Origin: Lumnitzera littorea
Taxonomy: Eukaryota > Streptophyta > Magnoliopsida > Myrtales > Combretaceae
Assembly (NCBI GenBank): GCA_024138015.1
Contig: JAMXBB010000001.1
Span: 89,642,497 to 89,706,496 of the forward strand
Direction: 5' to 3'
DNA length: 64,000 nucleotides
Numbering within the stretch: position 1 is the stretch's first letter; each line of letters opens with the position of its first letter. A program made the position numbers and the translations under genes. Below are positions 45,899 through 57,203 of this stretch, piece by piece. The notes under the pieces were generated by a model that ran no database searches, was not told the origin of the DNA, and was given only the letters and a program-made list of their open reading frames with translations.

Positions 45899-46387
45899 TG
45901 TTCCTCAGTTTTTGCTGGTAATTAATTAAGGTCTACACGTACTGATCCTACAAAACAATATATAGTGAAGGGACGTCAGGAGATTGTCCAGCGTAGTTAC
46001 TCCGATGTTTAATTCAACAATAGACTTTTTGTGAAATGAAATATTAAGTATGCAGACTTAGAATGTAGAGTTTGTAGAAAGTTTTACCGTTAGGTAAATG
46101 TCTACTATTTATAGCAAAATGGAGTCAACCGTTGGAGATTAGTTGGCGGGAGAAATCTTTTCCCACAAGTGTGGGAGAATAAAGTTATCGTGGTCGACGT
46201 AACATTAATATTTAGAACATAGCTATTTTATTATTATCTTATAGTTTATGGTTATTACATTTTTTCATAAGCCTGAACCACTAAACATCAAGCCCAAGGC
46301 CTATAAAGGTGAGCTTAGAAAGATAAGACTTGGCTTGATGGATTTTATCGAGCCTAAGAGGTCACTACCTAAAATATCCCGTCAACA
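45899..46387 (-). repeat. Element B 5' LTR
   Basis: 489 bp, reading TGTTGACGGGATATTTTAGG to ...CTGAGGAACA on the minus strand (TG...CA). Followed inward by the primer-binding site and outward by TSD TGTGC. Confidence 0.9.
46106..46113 (-). promoter_or_regulatory. TATA box in element B 5' LTR
   Basis: TATTTATA on the plus strand (TATAAATA in element sense), shared with the other LTR. Confidence 0.55.
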
Positions 46388-46392
46388 TGTGC

Positions 46393-47300
46393 TATCTTGA
46401 AAATTCGTATATAATGCGAAAATGCTATTACTTGTGGGCAGATAATACCACAGAAGTCAACGATGACATAAACACTATTATCCAATATTCTTACTCCTTT
46501 CCCCGTCCTGGTAAAATATAAAGGTTATAATATTACATCGAGCTGCACATTTGGCGGAATATCACACGTCCATCGGCAAAACTTTTAAGTTGTTGGAAAC
46601 TTCTGCTACTTTTGAAAAATTAAAAAAAAAAAAAATATTAAAAGTCTTCCTTTAGACTGGTTTAAGGGGAGGAAAAAAAAATAGATTACAATTCTAGTTA
46701 TTTTTAATAACATTTTATATTGAGTGAATACCATATAGAAAAGCAGTCTTTGTTGATTTGATTTGTTATGTATTTTATCTTCAATAAGTAATCTACTTAT
46801 TTATTACTTTAATTAAAAAGCTAAAAGAAAAATACTTTTTACTTTTTTTATATCTTAGTTATAATGGCTTTTAGAAAAATGGAAAGAATTATTTTAGATA
46901 TTTTAAATAAATTGAGGATTCTACATCCTATCGACGAGACTGCAAACCATTACTTAACCATCGCGTAGGTCGAGATTTCGAAGTAATAGATTATAATTCA
47001 GACCGCGGTTACAGGGATGCGGCGACATATTTTCATGGTTCGGCCTGTTTCACTTTCCGACAAGAAAAGGAGAACAGAAAATCTCTCTTTCATGGGGAGC
47101 GTTTTCAGGAAGTACACTATTAGTCCCTATACTCTAGTTCTGCCCCAATTTGCCGTGTTCCAGCTTCAAATGCCGTCTATATATTTTTCAGGTTTTTATT
47201 GGACTTGTACGACAAAGATCTGTACTCGCTTTGAGAAACGCGTTTAACTAGTAATTTACCCAAATTTGTGTTCTCTCTCTTTTTTTTTTTTTTTCATTTT
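46393..47300. other. No gene recognised
   Basis: Mostly AT-rich. 46920-47250 has balanced composition and a 76-codon open frame (47017-47247) with no family I recognise; a TAGTCCCTATACTCTAG motif suggests repeat origin. Confidence 0.35.
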
Positions 47301-47309
47301 TTTCATATC

Positions 47310-47801
47310 TACTTAAATTTAACTCAACTTCAATTCAAACTCAATTTATAAATGAGGAGAACTTAAGTTCAAAATAATTTTCTTTTAATTAAATGAGTCA
47401 AGCTCAAACTCTAAATTTAGGCTTATAAAATATTTTAGGAATATACTCGTTTATATTGTTAATGAGTCAACTCGTGAGCATACTTGTTTATGTTATTAGT
47501 GAACTGACTCACGAGTAAACTCATTAATAATATAAATGAGCCTATACTATGTTAATGTAATGATTTTTATTTTTAATTATATTAATAAGCTCGAGTTAAG
47601 GCTCATTATATATAATTTCAAGTTTATTTACAGGCTCATTTAGATATACGAACTTGAGCTCACTTATAAGCTCGTTAAGATATACGAGCTTGAGCTCATT
47701 TACCTAAAAAAATCAAACTTGAGCTTAAGCTCAATAATTTTTAAATGAGCTAAGCTTGAGCCTTCAAAAGCTCGATCTAGCTTAACTCACTTACAGCCTT
47801 A
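47310..47801. mobile_element. hAT-like MITE (AGCTCGAG-rich)
   Basis: Same repeat type as 27615-28029: GAGCTTGAGCTCA, TAAGCTCGAGTTAAGGCTC and AAATGAGC motifs. The right end CACTTACAGCCTTA is the complement of a TAAGGCTGTAAGTG terminus. The left end is not clear, so the element may be truncated. Confidence 0.55.
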
Positions 47802-47884
47802 TATCTAACAAGACATAAAAGCCTTTATTAGTAGTGACAATATTGGTAATTATTCATGATTTGCAATGTTTATCTTATGATAAT

Positions 47885-48577
47885 TGTTGACAGACGGTTT
47901 TAGGTCTAAGACCCTTAATCTTAATCTGACTTCACCCCCATTTGTAACCAATCATAAGGTCTTGAGCAATGTAGGTTCAGCTCACCTCAAATGACATGAA
48001 ACCAGTCCAAAACAAAGATAGGCTTAACCAATATGCTTCAAATTCGGCTTTTGGCATGCACTTACCCTTCCCTCAACCTTGTCAACGTGATCCCAGGGTG
48101 GCACAACAAAAGAGACACACTTAAGCCTTAGGAGACTTCATGCTTCCTGTAGTCCCCAACCTAAATAGGGGCCCTTTTGAGCCTAAGAGACCTCATCTCC
48201 CTATCTAAGTTGGCTTTGGACTTTCTAGAAGAAGAATCCATGGAGTAGATACATTTTCCTATTTGGAAAGACTCCAAATTAGGAAAGTGCCAACTTAAGA
48301 GGATGCAACAAAAAGGAGTGCCTGCCTAAATTATCTTCACTCTGTCTTCTATAAATTGATGATAAGGAACCTAAGTATGAGAACATGACTAATTTGATTG
48401 TTACTTTATCAAATATTCTCCACAATTCTAACTTGAGTATTGGATTGTCTATGCTGAAGTCATCTCTTGTATGTTTTTGCAGGTTCGCTGCTTAGGAACC
48501 CAGAAATTAAGCCCAAACACTTAAGGATTAGGCTTAGGCAATCCACTTTCCTTCTTCGATGGAGATCCTAGTCAACA
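47885..48577 (+). mobile_element. 693-bp solo LTR
   Basis: Starts TGTTGACAGACGG and ends CTAGTCAACA (7-bp inverted TGTTGAC/GTCAACA). Perfect 5-bp TSD ATAAT at 47880-47884 and 48578-48582. A TATAAATT box at 48350 on the plus strand supports the orientation. The LTR family is different from all others here; internal region absent. Confidence 0.9.
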
Positions 48578-48582
48578 ATAAT

Positions 48583-50400
48583 ATACAGGTTAATTTTTTA
48601 TTAAGTCTTACTTAGTGTTAAACTTTACTAATGATATACCATTTAGAGTCATGAAATACGTCATCATTAAGCAAAAAAATATCTTAATCAGTGAACTTTG
48701 ATCCTCTAATCTTTCTCTCTATATAAATCTGTAACTGCTTAATCTTTTTGGAGTAGAATAAATAAAAATGGAAAAGTTATATTTTGCAGATAATTACTAA
48801 CTACTAAGATTAGGTTTATATATTTATATCACATTATTTACTTTGTATAATTTTTTATTATACGTGTTCTTGGCTTATTTGGTTCATGGGCTCTCGGTAC
48901 TCCTAAGTATAGCCCGTAAGCATATCTGACCCACTATAGAAGGTGATAAGGGAGGATAGACAGTGCGTAAAGAGGAAACTTGCCTATCCATTTGACCCTA
49001 AAAGAGTCAATTGCAAACCATGCCGTAGGATGCTAGAGGCCAAGTGATACGCAGTAGGGACTCGCCGATATTAACCTCTGTGTCCTTCTTATATAACCTT
49101 AAGAGGCCTTGAATATAAATAAGAGAGAAGAAAAGGGGATTCACAGGATCTCAAGTGATTTCTCTCTAGCAAGTTAGTGTCATATGCTCTCCAATCTAAC
49201 TGAAGCAATGAAGCTATTGTGTTGATGCCCCTTAGAGCATAAGAATGTTATTTATGTAAGCCCAATCCAGCTCTATCGACTAAATAATATTTTAGAGTTG
49301 GGTCCATAAACAATCCAATGAGAGTTAAACACTAAAAGGAGGGAATATTTATTTCAACGTTTACTTCTCTCATTAATTATAGTATTTAATTGAGAATATG
49401 ACAAAGAAATACAATGCTCATGGCTTTTTTGTTTTTTTTTTAAGAATAACAATGGTAATAAAAAGTATTGTGGGATAAGAGTTCCACTTTACAAAAGAGA
49501 GAGAGGCAATAGAAAAGTTACCAAGCATAAGGATTTTTAGGTTGATTTTTATACAAACAAAATAATATAAAGCAATCTGAAAAATAGTTATTTTATTCAT
49601 ATTTTATTGCCTCAAATTAAACAGGTCGAAAGGATTTTTGGATGATGTCTCTATAAGAAGCTGTATAGAATGACATGGCATATATAAATAGATGTAGTAT
49701 AATTAATTCTTTGACTTATAATGATGCGCAACTCTTTCTTAGTTAATGTGTTAATGGACCTTTATTTAAGTTCATTTATGTCGAGAAGTAATTTTGTTTG
49801 ATCGATGTAAGCTTTACACAATCTAAATTATCTCAATTTATCATATTACCAAATGAAATAGTAGTATGTCATATAAATTGTATAGTAATAAATACGAACA
49901 AATAAATTGTTTCTTATTCTTTTTCGATAATTAGAGTGGAGAGTGAAACTTGAATATAATTTATCTCATTAAAAGATTAATATCTATGGCACTAGGTTAT
50001 AAGATCATGGTTGGTTAACTAAAATTTTAACATCTAAAAGTATTTGTAACTATTTGTACTAGTTTTCTTAATATAATGGCATACATGTCGTATTTAATTT
50101 AATCTTACCTACAATAATATACCATTTAGAGTGATAAAATACAAGATGACTATTTATTCAAGACGATTTCAAGATGTGTTAACATAAAGCAAGGAATATC
50201 TTAATTATACCCTATTCATTTGGGGGAAGTTGAAATTTTATCCCTTCTTTATTTTTTATTATGGCTTTATATTATTTTTTATTTTCAAATCGTAATTTCA
50301 TAAGAATTCCTATTACTTGATTTCAAATTATAGAGACTCTTTAGTTTAACTAAGGAATAACAATTACTTGCAAAATTTCACATTTTCCCCCAATTGATTT
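48583..50400. other. No gene; decayed repeats
   Basis: 48850-49260 has LTR-like features (CTTATATAACC and GAATATAAATAAG boxes, then CTCTCTAGCAAG), but no ends with TSD. The stretch 49645-50210 resembles 53790-54130 (see findings). Confidence 0.35.
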
Positions 50401-50429
50401 CATCCTAATTTAACGATCACTATCATTAT

Positions 50430-50552
50430 TACCGCTGCTACCACTGACCACTGCCCATTGCCCTTACCCACTACCAACCACCACCACTACAACTATCGCT
50501 GCCACAACCATAGACGACCATTACCACTATTATTGACCATTACTGTCGTTGT
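50430..50552. repeat. CCA/CTA trinucleotide-rich tract, left part
   Basis: ACCACTGACC, CCACCACCACTACAAC, TTACCACTATTATTG and similar imperfect trinucleotide repeats. It continues at 53490-53570 on the other side of solo LTR copy 4. Confidence 0.8.
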
Positions 50553-53489
50553 TGTAAGCCCCAAAACTAAGCTAATTGACCGTAGGATTAAACTTAGGAC
50601 ATAAGGTTTTGGACGATCGGTTAAGGAATTCGATTAAACCCCAAATTATAAACTATTGAGAGAAATATTTGTAAAAATGACCCCGTAAATGTGAATTTAA
50701 GAAAATAAGTAGTAAAATAGGAGACTATAAAATTTTCAAATTTTAAGTATAATAATTGCTAATTACCGAAAAGGCGAAAAATATAATATAATAACTAAAA
50801 AATTACTAGAGATAGATTATATGTACACTAAAAATTCTAGAATAACCAAAATAATAATTAGGAATGTTCACATGTACCCCACATATATTTACGTGTAGAT
50901 AAAAATACGCGAAATTACCTAAATTGGCCAAAAACTAAGTAAATAATTAAAGAAAATTATAAATTAATTATGGAAAAATAAAAAAAAAATCAGAAGAGGA
51001 TAAGATGAATCAAGATCAGGTCGTGGCATGTCAGAATGAGCAAAAGAAAAATCAACCAATAAAATTTGGACAACATAAAAGCCAAAAAAATCGAAGAAAA
51101 TGGGCAAAGTCTTGTCAAATTAATACATATTAATTACAGCAAATGTCTATAAATAGGGGAAAAATTTACAGAAGTCATTTGGACGGTTGAGCATTTAGGA
51201 AAAATAGGAACACTAAAAAAATTGAGAGAAAATCCAAAAAAATAAAAAAAGAAAAGAAAACCGTGCAGATTGGGCAGGTGAACCAAACCCACCACTCACC
51301 ACCACCTGAGACCAAACCACCACCACTACCCTACACTAGAACTATCGCCTGGGCCGGCCGATAACCTTGGACCGAGTTTAGACGGCCAAAAAGCTTCGAA
51401 CCGGTTAGTCTCTTATTCACCCTGAATTTTGAATAATTTTGTAAAATTAGTTATTTTGCTTAGAAAATTATGAAACTTGTTATTCTGAGGTTTTAATGTA
51501 TGTAGATTTAGGGAAAAATATTTATTTAGTTTAATTATTTCTGAAAATAAAAGGGTCCTTAACAAATTGTTCAAAACTGAGCACGATTAAACCAGAAAAT
51601 AAATAAGCTTAAGAGTGTAGTTTGGAGCTCAAATTTTTTCTGTAGGATACTCATATGATGTAGAACAGTGCTATGAAGCCATTTTTTTAAAATTAATTTT
51701 TGAAATTTTTAAGTTAATTTTTAACCCTAAAATGATGGAAAAATTAGGTAATTTGGAGTTAATTAGGTGATTAGGATATTAATTACTGATTTAGATAGTA
51801 ATTAAATGTTTAGGGATGTTAATCTCTGATGTGGAACCCTAATCCTAACCTTTGGAGTATTAAGTATGGTTAATTTAGGAAATTAGGTAATTAATATAAG
51901 AAATTAGTAATATGTGAAATTGTAAATTAATAAATTTAAAAAATTAGGGTTATTTAGATAATATTAGAGTAAAAATCAGAATAATATTAAATCTGAATCA
52001 AGATTGAATTTTAGGTAATTATATAAAAAAGTAAGATTTTCTCACATCGGGGATAAATTCGATACCCTAATTAGGATTAGCGTGTACCGAATAGCTTAGA
52101 ATACTAAATTAAGACCCAATATGATATTTGAATAATCGAGCTTAATGTGATTAATTTCACATTAGGATTCAAGCATGTTTAGGATTTAGAAATCGAACTA
52201 AAACTTAATTTAGAAATTGATGTGGAAACTGAACCCGAACCTAACCCCAAACCTAGAATAATTATAAAAGACTTAAGACCTAAATAATTAGGTATATTAA
52301 ACCCTAAACCAAACATAACAATAAGTGTTATAGGATAAAATGAACTTGTAATATTTATATGAAAAGCTGAAACCACGTTCGTGTTATAGGGATGATTAGC
52401 GATAGCCTGAGCAAATCGAACCTCGAGTGAGCGAGCGAAAAGTCGAGGTAAGTTGGGATTAATACGATGCTGTATTTTAGAGGCTTAAGATTATGCTTGG
52501 TTGTGCTTGTTAGATAGTTGAATGTGTGCATGTGCTTGATTATAGGTGATGTTATGACTTTGTTTGTTGTTTTGGCATATATTGTATGATTTGTATGAAA
52601 TGATTGATTACCCTAAAATGGACTTAATTAAATATACGACAAGTAATCATAATCGAACATGCATGGCAACCCGTTAGGGGGACTTAGGACTCTCCAGCCA
52701 AATATCGACCCCTTCGGCAGGGATAGTGCAGGATTGCAAAATGGTCCCTTCTTCATCCTCAGTCGAACTAAGTGACAAGAGAGGAGGTCGCGACGAGGGT
52801 GAAAACAGTGGTTCGAAGGTAGTCGTAGGAGGAGCTAGGTTTCCATTACACAAGCCTGGGTTTGGTCGTGAGCTGTTGCATTAACGACAACTCTTCAACC
52901 CGGATTAGAGCAGGCGCAATTTCTCTAATCTCACGACGGGCCAGACAACGTCGTGTGATGGCATTTGCTTGCACATGCATTGCACCTAATAAGTGATTGA
53001 AAACCTTGTTGTGTTTTTTGTATAGTTTTAAATCCTCCGTCCTAACTTACTAAGCTGTGGTTGCTCACATCTCTATAGACGTCGTACAAGTGCTGGCTAA
53101 AAAGCGGCAACAACTGCTCTGAAGCTAGCAACTGCTGAATCTTGGGGAATGAGGAAAAACATGTGAAGGATAAACATATATTTTTAAGGTTTAAGCTTTT
53201 ACTTTAGAATTTTTCATTTCCGAATACTGTAATAACTAGAAAATATATTACAGAGAAATATTATAAACTTTAATTACAATAGCTGAATTATAACATATAT
53301 ATATATATATATTTTCTCACTTTCTTAGATTAATGATTTATTTAAATTACAAATTGTTTACTTCAAAGCGGGTTAGTCGTTGACGTTTTGTGTAGATCAG
53401 GTCTAAGATAGCGGTTGTAAGGCCAACTTCTATTTTAGGATAGTTTACACGGCGGAACTGTTACAACTCTGCTGCTTCGGAGCGTAACA
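50553..53489 (+). mobile_element. Solo LTR, TGTAAGCCC family, copy 4
   Basis: 2937-bp LTR with TG...CA ends and a perfect TSD GTTGT (50548-50552 and 53490-53494). Its first part follows copy 2 closely; from about 52200 it switches to the sequence of copy 3 (ACCTAAATAATTAGG, GCGAAAAGTCGAGGTAAG, CTGGCTAAAAAGCGGC). Contains a TATA box at 51148 and a (TA)n tract at 53295-53312. The least worn of the copies here. Confidence 0.95.
51148..51155 (+). promoter_or_regulatory. LTR TATA box, copy 4
   Basis: TATAAATA followed by GGGG and, 35 bp later, CATTTGGACGG, as in copies 1 and 2. Confidence 0.6.
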
Positions 53490-53570
53490 GTTGTCATCAC
53501 CACTACTGCCACCACTTCTACTATCATCACTACCATTGTCACTACTGTCTCCATCACTACTGTAACTTAT
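53490..53570. repeat. CCA/CTA trinucleotide-rich tract, right part
   Basis: CATCACCACTACTGCCACC, TCATCACTACCATTG and similar. Together with 50430-50552 it was one tract before solo LTR copy 4 arrived. Confidence 0.8.
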
Positions 53571-54339
53571 TACTTTAGAGTTGATTGAAAAAGAAAATGG
53601 ATAAAGAATAATTTAATATTTAAAGTTTTATTATATGTTTATACTTAAGTTACAAATATAACTAGATAAACTAATAAGTATTACATTCTTATTATATTTA
53701 TTAGTAATTCCAATTCTATTTTTTCCTCATTTCATTTAGTGAAGTGAACAAGCATTAATGAATTTTAATTCTTGATCCTGTTCTCGGTTTTTGAAAGAGG
53801 TCTTCAAAGAAGCCCTTACAAAATGACATTACATATATATGTACTATAATAAATTCTTACCATTTTTGTAATCAATTTATTAATGAGCTTTATTTATGTT
53901 TACCCATATATGTCAAGAATTAATTTGTTTAACCATGGTAAGAATCACCCTAGAATCTAAAATTTTTTCCCATTTTTTCAGATTACTTTTAAAATAATTA
54001 TTTTTTATGGTTTCGATAACCGTAAAAACTTATGCAATAATTACTATAAAAAAATCACAGTAATTATATATCATGTATTGATATTATCAATAAAGAGAAT
54101 AGGTTGTTCCCACATCTAAATTTTTCTTATTTGCTTTTTTTCTTCATGTACATTATATGTCCTCAACGGGAGAATGTTCAGAAAATAACAATCAATAGAA
54201 TTAAACCCGTATCTAAAATTACTATCCAAATAATATTTTATTAAGAGATAATCCATAAAAACTTACAACTGTGAAAAGTAAAACGGAATTAAAAGGAGGG
54301 ATACTTTTTTCTCTCGTTTTTCTTTCCATTCAAAAAACA

Positions 54340-54670
54340 GATGGTTAATTTTCTCCGCAAAAATCTATAAAAAAAAAAAAAGAAGAAAAAGAAAAGAAAA
54401 GAAGAAAATCTCTCTCTCTCTCTCTTCCTCTCTTCCTCTCCCTTTATGTCATCGCTCTCACCCTTCCTTATACTTGGAGTACAAAAATTCCCTTGGAAAT
54501 TTAAGGAAGGAAAAGACAGAATTCTTTCGGCTTTGGTCCTAATTTGTTTGTTATGTAGGAATTGTTTTCAAGGAACTGCAAGGTGTTTAGTTAGTGCTGT
54601 GGTGGTCTCATTAGTGAATTCTTGTTTCCATTTTAGTCTCGTTGACAGGTTAGTATTATAAACCCTATAT
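54340..54670 (+). other. Weak candidate first exon of an unknown gene
   Basis: A (CT)n stretch (54409-54443), typical of plant 5' UTRs, is followed by an ATG at 54446 and a 71-codon open frame (MSSLSPFLILGVQKFPWKF... with a hydrophobic middle). A possible splice donor ACAG|GTTAGTAT is at 54646-54649. I recognise no protein, and nothing downstream looks like a second exon, so this may be chance or a retained UTR. Confidence 0.2.
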
Positions 54671-55203
54671 GGAGCTTAATAAGAATTAGGTTCTTAATCC
54701 TCTTATTAGGATTATAATAGATAATTAAATGATAATTTTAATTCGTTGTTGTAATTCATTAGATTTGTCAACTAGTGTATGAACTTGTGAAGTTTTATGC
54801 GGCAAGTGATCCAAGTTGGGAAAAGGATTGAATTATTGCTAAAATTAGAATTTTGATTTGTTTTGGAGATAAGAAGTAAGAAGTGTGATTTTTCTAGTGT
54901 TGTCAATGTTCAACGTAACGTCTTTATGAAACCAATTCAAGTGACACTCTTGACCTTGATTGACAGTGACTATAGTTTGGCCTAATTAACCTAACAAACC
55001 CAACTTGGTTTTTATAAAAATTTATTAGATTTTTTTAAGTTAAAATATATTATTTTTTCTTATATTTTTTTAAAATATATACTAATTTACTAAAAAAATA
55101 AATATAGATAAAAAAGAAAAAAATAAACTATAAAAAACGTTAAACTTTCAATTCTCAATTATACAAATAATTTTTATTTTTTATAAATAAATATAAATTA
55201 TAT

Positions 55204-55898
55204 TATAATATTTTTATTAATCTTAATTTAACTCTTATTAACCTTCTTGACCCTTAACCCTTTTCTACTCCTAAGTCAACCTTTCAATCTAGGTTCAATA
55301 ACATTGGAATTTTCATCTCATTGGTTATATGATTAGAGAGTTGATTGAAGGTGCTATGGGTGGAATCCACAATGTGAAGGGATTAAATCTAGGAAGCAAC
55401 CACTAAGGCAATGACCACATCATAAGCCGATCACTAGCCTAGCCATGTGGCTAATTGCATTCCCTTAGTGGTTGACCATATTAGGCTAGGGAAGATTTTG
55501 GCTATTCGTTGACCACTTTACCTTGTAGATTGTNGCCGATCACTAGCCTAGCCATGAGGCCATTAAGATATAATATTTTTATTAATCTTAATTTAACTCT
55601 TATTAACCTTCTTGACCCTTAACCCTTTTCTACTCCTAAGTCAACCTTTCAATCTAGGTTCAATAACATTGGAATTTTCATCTCATTGGTTATATGATTA
55701 GAGAGTTGATTGAAGGTGCTATGGGTGGAATCCACAATGTGAAGGGATTAAATCTAGGAAGCAACCACTAAGGCAATGACCACATCATAAGCCGATCACT
55801 AGCCTAGCCATGTGGCTAATTGCATTCCCTTAGTGGTTGACCATATTAGGCTAGGGAAGATTTTGGCTATTCGTTGACCACTTTACCTTGTAGATTGT
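55204..55898. repeat. Perfect 330-bp duplication beside an N (possible assembly artefact)
   Basis: 55204-55533 and 55569-55898 are identical as far as I can read. The only N in the window is at 55534, followed by a 34-bp spacer that is nearly a third partial copy of the interior (CCGATCACTAGCCTAGCCATG). Within each copy CAACCACTAAGGCAATG pairs with CATTCCCTTAGTGGTTG to form a hairpin. Confidence 0.95.
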
Positions 55899-55899
55899 G

Positions 55900-57040
55900 T
55901 TCCTTTTTTTTTTATATTTTAACTATTTCTAGAGTTAGGATTGTGGTTTCTAAGCACGTTTAGGTTTTAAGTTAATCTTTATTTATGTTATTAGGCTATG
56001 ATTATTTAGTTTAATCATGTAAGGCCCATGAGTCAATTTTAATTAAGTGAGATGCTATTGTGAGTGTGTTTGTGCATGTTAAGTTAGAATAATAAATTCA
56101 ATAACTATTCAACCTTAACGAGTGAATGTCGTTTGTGCTTTTGCCAAGTTTAGAACCATCATAAATACGCAAGTCAAGAATTAGGTTTTTGTTGCTTATT
56201 AAGGGTTAGTCATCCTTGATAAAGTGACTAATAGTTTAAATACCAATGCCACCTTCATTATAGACACTCAAGTTGTTAATACGGTGAAACCTAGGTTTCT
56301 ATGAGTTTTGAATATTCGAAGTGAAGCTATTAATAAGTAACGGTAACGGTATGGAACATTATTATAGATGGACGCAATGAGTTGGATTACTAATTTTTAA
56401 TTCGTTCGGTGAACTCAATATGAGACGATTTTGTCGATGGATTTGAATATAATTTTATCTCGACTCTAGTTTTAAATAAAATTGGATATCGCGGTTATGG
56501 TTATAGGGATTATTGGATCCACATATTTCAGCCTTGTGTCTAGGACATTGGGTCTGGTACTTGTTACCCCCAACTAAACAAGATAATAAAGGGGACCTAA
56601 TATTTTTCTTGATTGATGCATTAGTATATCTGTGTAGACATGCATGTGGTGTAATATATTTTTGTATTTGCATAGTATTTCCTAACTGGCTCTTTGGCTA
56701 ATTCGTGTTGAGATTTTACTTTTCAAGTACGAAACTCGGGAAAACGTTGAAGGAAAGCCTTACATTGTCCTTCAGCATATAAGGACGCATAAAGAGCTAC
56801 TATGCCCTCCAAGTTTAAGGGTTAATAAATACAGATCATAGATGGCAAACCTACATTTAAAAAAAAATTAAAAAAAAAAAACCAAAAAGATGTTTTTGAA
56901 AACACAATACACTGAGAGACCTATTCAGTTAAACATTATATATGGGAATACGTGATCAATGAAAGTGCCGCAGGGATGGATAACAAATATAGAAAAGTTG
57001 ATAATCTCTCCTCTCCTCTCTCTCTCTCTCAATATATATA
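55900..57040. other. No gene recognised
   Basis: Moderate composition with LTR-like text (GGTTATGGTTATAGGGATTATTGGATCC, 56494-56521) but no ends with TSD. A (CT)n microsatellite is at 57008-57031. Confidence 0.35.
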
Positions 57041-57076
57041 CAAACCGTGTGATAAAATTTCACATTAATCTTATAA

Positions 57077-57203
57077 TGTAGTGAATATTAAGTCAATGCT
57101 ACTTAATAACTTTTGGGTTTGATGGTTGAAAAGACCCATTAGTTATCTATTAGCTTAACCATTAATTACATTTAGGTTAGGGCACTACAAATGGTATTAT
57201 TTT
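57077..57203 (+). mobile_element. Possible TRIM-like short LTR with adjoining primer-binding site
   Basis: TGTAGTG (57077) and CACTACA (57183-57189) form 7-bp inverted ends of a 113-bp unit. AATGGTATTA follows, close to the TGGTATCAGAGC site complementary to initiator tRNA-Met that follows LTRs of many plant elements. No second copy of the 113-bp unit is seen nearby. Confidence 0.35.

Larger units (their letters stand above)
38375..46387 (-). mobile_element. Element B: non-autonomous Tat-like LTR retrotransposon with opposite-strand gene
   Basis: Flanked by TGTAC (38370-38374) and TGTGC (46388-46392), a 4-of-5 TSD. The 5' LTR is on the right (45899-46387), then primer-binding site, gag, protease and the pre-RT segment, all on the minus strand. 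RT, RNase H and integrase are absent. The remaining 4 kb hold an 88-bp tandem array and a plus-strand gene. The left LTR (38375-38826) lacks about 60 bp at its inner end. The two LTRs are only roughly 80% alike by eye, so the insertion is old. Confidence 0.85.

Noticed and set aside
47017..47247. 76-codon open frame in a balanced-composition segment
   Set aside because: No recognisable family, no splice or poly(A) context, and repeat-like text (TAGTCCCTATACT) inside.
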